From the NCBI GenBank assembly GCA_902805495.1, contig CADCTH010000046.1, forward strand, positions 1 to 9,946: a stretch of DNA of 9,946 nucleotides. The letters are read 5' to 3'. Within the stretch, counting starts at the first letter, position 1; the number at the start of each line of letters is the position of its first letter. Source of the DNA: an uncultured Actinomycetospora sp. GTDB taxonomy: Bacteria > Actinomycetota > Actinomycetes > Mycobacteriales > Pseudonocardiaceae. A program made the translations under genes and the position numbers. The notes beneath the pieces are model-generated. The model did no database searches, had not been told where the DNA came from, and saw only the letters and a program-made list of their open reading frames with translations. Shown here in pieces: positions 5,492-9,946 of this stretch.

Positions 5492-7026
5492 ACGAGCTGC
5501 TCACCCTCGACGCCGCCGAGCTCGCGCGGCGGCTGCACGCTCGCGAGGTGTCCTCGGTGGAGGTCACCCGCGCCCACCTCGAGCGCATCGAGGCCGTCGA
5601 CGGGAACGGGGACGGCGACGGCGGTCCCGACGGCGTCCACGCGTTCCTGCACGTCGACGCCGAGGGCGCGCTGGCCGCGGCCGAGGCGGCCGACCGGGCG
5701 ATCGCCGACGGCGGGCCCGCCTCGGCGCTGGCCGGGGTGCCGATCGCGCTCAAGGACAACCTGACCACCATCGACATGCCGACGACGTGCGCGTCGCGGA
5801 TCCTCGAGGGCTGGCGCCCGCCGTACGACGCGACGGTCGTGGCCCGGCTCCGCGCGGCGGGCCTGGTGCCGCTGGGCAAGACCAACCTCGACGAGTTCGC
5901 CATGGGCAGCTCGACCGAGAACTCGGCGTTCGGCCCCAGCCGCAACCCCTGGGACCTCTCCCGCATCCCGGGCGGCTCCGGTGGGGGGTCGTCGGCGGCG
6001 GTCGCCGCCGGCGAGGCGCCGCTGGCCCTCGGGTCGGACACCGGCGGCTCGATCCGCCAGCCCGGCGCGGTCACCGGCACGGTCGGGGTCAAGCCGACCT
6101 ACGGCACCGTGTCGCGCTTCGGCCTCGTCGCGTTCTCCTCGTCGCTGGACCAGATCGGGCCGTGCGCGCGGTCGGTGCTCGACGCCGCCCTGCTGCACGA
6201 GGTGATCGGCGGGCACGACCCGCGCGACCAGACGTCGGTGGACGCGCCGCTGCCGCCGGTGGTCGAGGCCGCGCTGGCCGGCGCCCGCGGCGACCTGGCC
6301 GGCGTGCGGGTGGGCGTCGTGAGCCAGTTCGCCGGCGAGGGCTACCAGCCCGGCGTGTCGGCCGCGTTCACCGACGCCGTGCGGGTGCTGGGCGAGCTGG
6401 GCGCCGACGTCGTCGAGGTGTCGTGCCCCTCGTTCTCCTACGCCCTGCCGGCCTACTACCTCATCGCGCCGAGCGAGGCGTCGAGCAACCTCGCCCGCTT
6501 CGACGCGATGCGCTACGGCCTGCGCGTCGGCGACGACGGGACACGCTCGACCGACGACGTCATGTCGCTGACCCGCGAGGTGGGGTTCGGCGCTGAGGTC
6601 AAGCGCCGCATCATGATCGGCACCTACGCCCTGTCGGCCGGCTCGTACGACGCGCTCTACGGCAAGGCGCAGCGCGCGCGGACGCTGATCGTCCGCGACT
6701 TCACCGCCGCGTTCGAGACCTGTGACGTGCTCGTCTCGCCGACCACGCCCACCACGGCGTTCCCGATCGGCGAGCGCGCCGACGACCCGCTGGCGATTTA
6801 CCTCGCCGACCTCTGCACGATCCCGAGCAACCTCGCGGGCAACGCGGCGCTCTCGGTGCCGTGCGGGACCTCCGCCGACGACGGCCTGCCCGTCGGCCTG
6901 CAGGTCATGGCGCCCGCCCTCGCCGACGACCGCGCCTACCGCGTGGCCGCGGCCTACGAGACCGCGCGCGGCGAGTCCACCGGCCCGCGCATCCCCGAAC
7001 TCCGTGCCCTGGAGGGCTCCCGATGA
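5488..7026 (+). CDS. gatA: Asp-tRNA(Asn)/Glu-tRNA(Gln) amidotransferase subunit A
   Basis: GatA is the amidase subunit. It releases ammonia from glutamine, which is channelled to GatB for conversion of mischarged Glu-tRNA(Gln) and Asp-tRNA(Asn). The 512-residue protein has the amidase signature with the whole Ser-cisSer-Lys triad: Lys89 (ALKDN), Ser164 (GGSGGG) and the nucleophile Ser188 (DTGGSIRQP). The 24-residue spacing between the two serines matches characterised family members. The segment KTNLDEFAMGSSTENSAFG is typical of GatA. The GTG start overlaps the gatC stop and has GGAGG at 5479-5483. The stop overlaps the gatB start (ATGA). One small oddity is a Gly/Asp-rich insert (DGNGDGDGGPDG) near residue 35. 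Confidence 0.98.
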   Translation: MNELLTLDAAELARRLHAREVSSVEVTRAHLERIEAVDGNGDGDGGPDGVHAFLHVDAEGALAAAEAADRAIADGGPASALAGVPIALKDNLTTIDMPTTCASRILEGWRPPYDATVVARLRAAGLVPLGKTNLDEFAMGSSTENSAFGPSRNPWDLSRIPGGSGGGSSAAVAAGEAPLALGSDTGGSIRQPGAVTGTVGVKPTYGTVSRFGLVAFSSSLDQIGPCARSVLDAALLHEVIGGHDPRDQTSVDAPLPPVVEAALAGARGDLAGVRVGVVSQFAGEGYQPGVSAAFTDAVRVLGELGADVVEVSCPSFSYALPAYYLIAPSEASSNLARFDAMRYGLRVGDDGTRSTDDVMSLTREVGFGAEVKRRIMIGTYALSAGSYDALYGKAQRARTLIVRDFTAAFETCDVLVSPTTPTTAFPIGERADDPLAIYLADLCTIPSNLAGNAALSVPCGTSADDGLPVGLQVMAPALADDRAYRVAAAYETARGESTGPRIPELRALEGSR

Positions 7027-8543
7027 CCGCCGTCTCGATGCCAGGGGTCGAGTCCGCCCCCTACACCGTCGAGGAGGTCTGCGAGCAGTTCGACCCCGTC
7101 ATGGGCCTCGAGGTGCACGTGGAGCTCAACACCACGACCAAGATGTTCTGCGGCTGCGCCAACGCGTTCGGCGCCGAGCCCAACACGAACGTCTGCCCGG
7201 TCTGCCTGGGCCTGCCGGGCGCGCTGCCGCGGGTCAACGGCGCGGCCGTCGCGTCGGCGATCACGATCGGCCTGGCCCTGAACTGCCAGGTGCGGGAGCG
7301 CTCCGGCTTCGCCCGGAAGAACTACTTCTACCCGGACATGCCGAAGAACTTCCAGATCTCCCAGTACGAGGACCCGATCGTCTTCGACGGGTACCTCGAC
7401 GTGCCGCTCGACGACGGCACCACGTGGCGCGTGGAGATCGAGCGCGCGCACATGGAGGAGGACACCGGCAAGTCCCTGCACGTCGGCGGCGCCACCGGGC
7501 GCATCCACGGCGCGGACTACTCGCTGCTCGACTACAACCGCTCGGGCGTCCCGCTGATCGAGATCGTCACGCGCCCCATCGTCGGCGCCGGCGTGCGGGC
7601 GCCGGAGGTCGCGCGCGCCTACGTCACGGCGCTGCGCGATGTGCTGCGCGGGCTCGGCGTCTCCGACGTGCGCATGGACCAGGGCTCGATGCGCTGCGAC
7701 GCGAACGTGTCGCTGATGCCCAAGGGCACGTCGGCGTTCGGCACGCGCACCGAGACCAAGAACGTCAACTCGCTGCGCTCGGTGGAGCGCGCGGTGCGCT
7801 ACGAGATGGGCCGTCACGCCGGCGTGCTGCTCTCCGGCGGCACCATCCGCCAGGAGACCCGGCACTTCGACGAGCAGTCGGGGACGACGTCGCCGGGGCG
7901 GCCGAAGGAGACCTTCGCCGACTACCGCTTCTTCCCCGAGCCCGACCTGCCGCCTCTGGAGCCCTCGGCCGACTGGGTCGAGACGCTGCGCGCGCGCCTG
8001 CCCGAGCGCCCGTGGGAGCGCCGCGCACGCATCCAGACCGAGTGGGGCCTGTCCGACGAGGAGCTGCGCGACCTCGTCAACGCCGACGCGCTGGACCTCG
8101 TCGCCGACACCGTCGACGCCGGCGCCCCGCCCGAGGCCGCACGGTCGTGGTGGGTGTCCTACCTCGCGCAGCAGGCCAACACCGCCGGCGTCGCGCTGCC
8201 CGCGCTGGCGATCACGCCGGCCCAGGTGGCCCGCGTGGTGGCGCTGGTGGCCGAGGGCACGCTGACCAACAAGCTCGCCCGCCAGGTCGTCGACGGCGTC
8301 CTCGCGGGCGAGGGCGAGCCCGACGAGGTCGTCGCCGGCCGGGGCCTGGCCGTCGTGAGCGACGAGAGCGCGCTCACCGCCGCGGTGGACGAGGCGCTGG
8401 CGGCGCAGCCCGCCGTCGCCGAGAAGATCCGGGCCGGCAAGACCAAGGCGGCCGGCGCGATCGTGGGCGCCGTGATGAAGGCCACCCGGGGACAGGCCGA
8501 CGCCGCACGTGTCCAGGAGCTGGTGCTCGAGCGCTGCCGCTGA
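7023..8543 (+). CDS. gatB: Asp-tRNA(Asn)/Glu-tRNA(Gln) amidotransferase subunit B
   Basis: GatB binds the mischarged tRNA, activates the glutamyl or aspartyl carboxylate with ATP, and transfers the ammonia made by GatA. The 506-residue length is normal. The N-terminal cradle domain opens with VMGLEVHVELNT. It carries the zinc-site cysteines Cys43, Cys45, Cys58 and Cys61 (FCGC ... CPVC). The conserved KNYFYPDMPKNFQISQYE and the HMEEDTGKS segment follow, then the helical domain and a YqeY-type tail ending about residue 506 (EKIRAGKTKAAGAIVGAVM). The ATG at 7023 was chosen because it overlaps the gatA stop as ATGA and has GGAGG at 7011-7015, 7 bases upstream. In-frame starts further upstream would overlap deeply with gatA. 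Confidence 0.98.
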   Translation: MTAVSMPGVESAPYTVEEVCEQFDPVMGLEVHVELNTTTKMFCGCANAFGAEPNTNVCPVCLGLPGALPRVNGAAVASAITIGLALNCQVRERSGFARKNYFYPDMPKNFQISQYEDPIVFDGYLDVPLDDGTTWRVEIERAHMEEDTGKSLHVGGATGRIHGADYSLLDYNRSGVPLIEIVTRPIVGAGVRAPEVARAYVTALRDVLRGLGVSDVRMDQGSMRCDANVSLMPKGTSAFGTRTETKNVNSLRSVERAVRYEMGRHAGVLLSGGTIRQETRHFDEQSGTTSPGRPKETFADYRFFPEPDLPPLEPSADWVETLRARLPERPWERRARIQTEWGLSDEELRDLVNADALDLVADTVDAGAPPEAARSWWVSYLAQQANTAGVALPALAITPAQVARVVALVAEGTLTNKLARQVVDGVLAGEGEPDEVVAGRGLAVVSDESALTAAVDEALAAQPAVAEKIRAGKTKAAGAIVGAVMKATRGQADAARVQELVLERCR

Positions 8544-8545
8544 CC

Positions 8546-8571
8546 GGTCGCGCCCGACCAACATCTTTTTT
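8546..8571 (+). terminator. Candidate intrinsic terminator after gatB
   Basis: Two bases after the gatB stop, GGTCG (8546-8550) and CGACC (8555-8559) form a 5-bp GC stem with a 4-base loop. A run of six T (8566-8571), rare in this DNA, lies 6 bases beyond. The stem is short and the T-run slightly displaced, so this is a moderate candidate. The T-rich stretch could instead belong to the promoter region of the next gene. Confidence 0.4.
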
Positions 8572-8572
8572 C

Positions 8573-8588
8573 GAGACCTCCCCGTAAC
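8573..8588 (+). promoter_or_regulatory. Possible MtrA/GlnR-type direct-repeat box
   Basis: GAGAC-N6-GTAAC resembles the actinobacterial GTnAC-N6-GnAAC layout recognised by OmpR-family regulators such as GlnR and MtrA. The repeats are 11 bases apart start to start, and the first has one mismatch. It lies 135 bases upstream of a secreted-protein gene; cell-envelope genes are known MtrA targets. A single degenerate match by eye is weak evidence. Confidence 0.2.
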
Positions 8589-8614
8589 CCGACCGGGTTC
8601 CTCCCGTTGGGGGA

Positions 8615-8643
8615 TTCAGGAGCAGCGTGTAGCCGCTCCTGAA
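8615..8643 (+). promoter_or_regulatory. Perfect 9-bp hairpin in the leader of the secreted-protein gene
   Basis: TTCAGGAGC (8615-8623) and GCTCCTGAA (8635-8643) are exactly complementary around an 11-base loop. No T-run follows. The stem lies 80 bases before the ATG at 8723 and 72 bases after gatB. It may be a leader RNA structure, an mRNA-end stabiliser for gatB or an operator. I do not recognise a known riboswitch class here. A smaller inverted repeat, AACCC-GACC-GGGTT, precedes it at 8586-8599. Confidence 0.5.
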
Positions 8644-8722
8644 CCGGGTGTCACCAGCAACCCCAGCTGTGCCACCGTCCGGTTCATCCCCCCGACGCCA
8701 CACGATGTACAGGAGGGTCCGT

Positions 8723-9211
8723 ATGGGTGCACACCGTGCCCGTCAGGCCAGCACGGTCGGCAAGATCGCCGGCCGCGGCGCGTTCACCGCGGCGGCCGCG
8801 CTCGCCCTCGCCGGCGGGACCGCGTCGTTCGCGTTCGCCGACGAGGCGCCGAGCTTCGACAACACCGCGTCCACGGTCGAGGACGTCGTGTCCGGCACCG
8901 TCGAGAGCGCCGAGGAGCTCCCCGGGACCGAGGTGCCGACGACGGTCAAGGGCGGCGAGGAGTTCGTGGGTGGCCACGCCTCCGCGGTGCAGCACGACGT
9001 CAACCGCATCACCTCGGCGCTGACCTCGGACCTGCAGACGCACGCGAACGACGCGGGCGTGCCCGTCGGGAGCCATGCCACCGACACCGAGCAGGAGATC
9101 TCGGGCGCGGTGAACGAGGTCACCGGCCAGGTCCACGACGGGACCGGCGCCGGCGCCCAGTCGATCGACGACGCCGTCGAGAGCGGGTCGAGCATGCTCT
9201 CCTTCTCCTGA
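8723..9211 (+). CDS. Small acidic secreted protein of unknown function
   Basis: This 162-residue protein has a clear Sec signal peptide: a basic start (MGAHRARQ ... GKIAGRG), a hydrophobic Ala/Leu core, and the likely cleavage site AFA|DE after Ala39. No twin-arginine and no lipobox Cys are present. The mature part, about 123 residues, has by my count 22 Asp/Glu against one Lys and one Arg, and no Cys, Trp or Tyr. It is probably largely helical or disordered and soluble. I recognise no domain. It ends in SSMLSFS with no sortase motif or membrane anchor, so release or loose wall association is likely. The start at 8723 is fixed by AGGAGGG at 8711-8717 and by the signal peptide; the frame stays open further upstream, but those codons do not fit. 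A strong hairpin follows the stop. Confidence 0.85.
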   Translation: MGAHRARQASTVGKIAGRGAFTAAAALALAGGTASFAFADEAPSFDNTASTVEDVVSGTVESAEELPGTEVPTTVKGGEEFVGGHASAVQHDVNRITSALTSDLQTHANDAGVPVGSHATDTEQEISGAVNEVTGQVHDGTGAGAQSIDDAVESGSSMLSFS

Positions 9212-9235
9212 TCCGCTCCCCAGATCAGGGCAGGC

Positions 9236-9283
9236 CCACGGCCCCGTTCCTCCCCACCCCCCGGGTGAGGGACGGGGCCGTGG
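9236..9283. terminator. Strong hairpin between convergent genes, likely terminator
   Basis: CCACGGCCCCGT (9236-9247) pairs perfectly with ACGGGGCCGTGG (9272-9283). Inside the 24-base loop, CACCC (9255-9259) and GGGTG (9263-9267) form a second stem. It begins 25 bases after the secreted-protein stop and lies between two convergent genes, so it can serve both strands. No T-run follows, as is common for actinobacterial terminators. Confidence 0.75.
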
Positions 9284-9296
9284 TGTGTCCGGGAGT

Positions 9297-9319
9297 GTCA
9301 GCGAAGTGGCGTCGCTGAC
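9297..9319. terminator. Second hairpin, possible terminator for the minus-strand gene
   Basis: GTCAGCGA (9297-9304) and TCGCTGAC (9312-9319) form a perfect 8-bp stem with a 7-base loop. It lies 44 bases past the stop of the minus-strand sugar dehydrogenase gene and 13 bases from the larger hairpin. This spacing suits a terminator for that gene or the second part of a bidirectional pair. Confidence 0.5.
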
Positions 9320-9363
9320 GTTGAGTGTCCGTATCGGTACTTCGATCACTCGCGAGGCGTGGG

Positions 9364-9946
9364 CTAGTCGGCCCCGCTCGCGCCGCCCGAGGGCGGGCGG
9401 ATGCGCACGACGCGGTCGTCGGTCGGCGTGACCGTCCCGCCGCCGTCCTTGTTGGCGGTGGTGAACCAGATGAGGCCGTCGGAGGCGACGTCCGCCGCCG
9501 TGATCCGTCCGTACGTGCCCGCCAGGACGGCCTGCGGCGTCCCGACGAACGAGCCCTGCGGGGTGGGGCGCAGCACGAACATCGCCGCCGATCCCTCGAG
9601 TCCGACGACGAGCGTGCCCGGCAGCGCCGCGCAGCCCGCGACGCCGGGGCGCTCGGGCCAGGTCCAGGCCGGCGCCGCCGTCGCCTCCGGGCCCGGCGCG
9701 ACCCCGGGCCGCACGGCCAGCAGGACGTCGCGGGCCCCGGCGCGGTCGGTGACCCAGGTTAGGCCCGACGACGGGTCGGCGCAGACGTCGCCGGGCGCGT
9801 GCAGCCCGCTGCCGACCACCGACGACGCCGGGTCGGGCGTGCCCGGCGCGGGTCGCCCGAACGGGTCGAAGCGCAGCAGCTTGCCCGCCAGCGACGTCGG
9901 GGAGGCCGCCGCCGAGGCGCTGCCGCCGTCACCGGTGGCCACCAGC
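9364..9946 (-). CDS. PQQ-dependent sugar dehydrogenase-like protein (C-terminal part)
   Basis: The frame is open through the right edge, so the N-terminus, including any signal peptide, lies outside the window. The visible 193 residues match the C-terminal half of the glucose/sorbosone dehydrogenase beta-propeller family. VATGDGGS and SLAGKLLRFDPFGRP correspond to the family's ATGDGG and LAGKILRIDPDG segments. The final blade reads GRITAADVASDGLIWFTTANKDG, then DDRVVRI. Characterised members oxidise sugars with PQQ in the periplasm or outside the cell, but many actinobacterial homologues are lipoproteins of unknown substrate. The GTG at 9942 is internal to the ATGDGG motif and is not the true start. 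The stop is TAG at 9364-9366. Confidence 0.8.
   Translation of the reverse strand, partial: LVATGDGGSASAAASPTSLAGKLLRFDPFGRPAPGTPDPASSVVGSGLHAPGDVCADPSSGLTWVTDRAGARDVLLAVRPGVAPGPEATAAPAWTWPERPGVAGCAALPGTLVVGLEGSAAMFVLRPTPQGSFVGTPQAVLAGTYGRITAADVASDGLIWFTTANKDGGGTVTPTDDRVVRIRPPSGGASGAD

Noticed and set aside
6861..7022. An upstream start that would lengthen gatB by 54 codons
   Set aside because: The added peptide is Arg-rich and lies inside gatA. The ATG at 7023 has a well-spaced GGAGG and overlaps the gatA stop.
6954..8564. Minus-strand open frame of 536 codons antisense to gatB
   Set aside because: It is antisense to a complete GatB with conserved motifs; the composition is that of mirrored GC-rich codons.
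6722..8587. Plus-strand open frame of 621 codons overlapping gatA and gatB
   Set aside because: It is an out-of-frame shadow; the product is Arg/Ala/Pro-rich, and GatA and GatB account for the bases with full family motifs.
8648..8722. An upstream start that would lengthen the secreted protein by 25 codons
   Set aside because: It would bury the signal peptide behind a Pro/Ser/Arg-rich extension. The ATG at 8723 has AGGAGGG 5 bases upstream and opens directly into a signal peptide.
8544..8722. A c-di-AMP (ydaO-type) riboswitch ahead of the secreted-protein gene
   Set aside because: Such riboswitches often precede actinobacterial cell-wall genes, but I could not find the conserved core sequence here, only simple hairpins.

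Overview
The window is very GC-rich, with third codon positions almost all G or C. It carries a housekeeping block that points to an actinobacterium: ligA, an ACT-domain gene and gatC-gatA-gatB lie together much as in Mycobacterium tuberculosis (Rv3014c, Rv3013, Rv3012c, Rv3011c, Rv3009c). A pseudonocardial host is my guess from composition and gene style; no 16S or other marker is present to confirm it.

Layout. Positions 1-159 hold a possible tail of an upstream reading frame and one arm of a 30-bp inverted repeat. The other arm lies inside the first complete gene, a D-2-hydroxyacid dehydrogenase (160-1107, +). Next comes ligA, the NAD-dependent DNA ligase (1145-3319, +). A hairpin-rich gap precedes a beta-keto acid cleavage enzyme of the DUF849 family (3505-4323, +). 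This converges on an ACT-domain gene (4334-5017, -) that also seems to have a GAF-like C-terminal half. A divergent intergenic region then drives gatC-gatA-gatB (5195-8543, +), three genes chained by 4-base start/stop overlaps. They encode the Glu-tRNA(Gln)/Asp-tRNA(Asn) amidotransferase. Beyond gatB is a structured leader region and a small, very acidic secreted protein of unknown function (8723-9211, +). Last is the C-terminal part of a PQQ-dependent sugar dehydrogenase-like protein (9364 to the window end, -). Strong hairpins separate these last two convergent genes.

How the genes relate. Only gatCAB is a clear functional unit. LigA acts in DNA replication and repair. The dehydrogenase, the BKACE enzyme and the sugar dehydrogenase are separate metabolic functions with unknown substrates. 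Two genes (the dehydrogenase and ligA) have -10-like hexamers 6-7 bases before a GTG start and no well-placed ribosome binding site, which suggests leaderless transcripts.

No mobile element, CRISPR array, tRNA, rRNA or defence system was found. No stretch without a gene exceeds 300 bases. The window is mostly an ordinary chromosomal core region. The items most worth checking are the inverted repeat, the ACT/GAF-like gene, the small secreted protein with its leader, and the extended BKACE tail.
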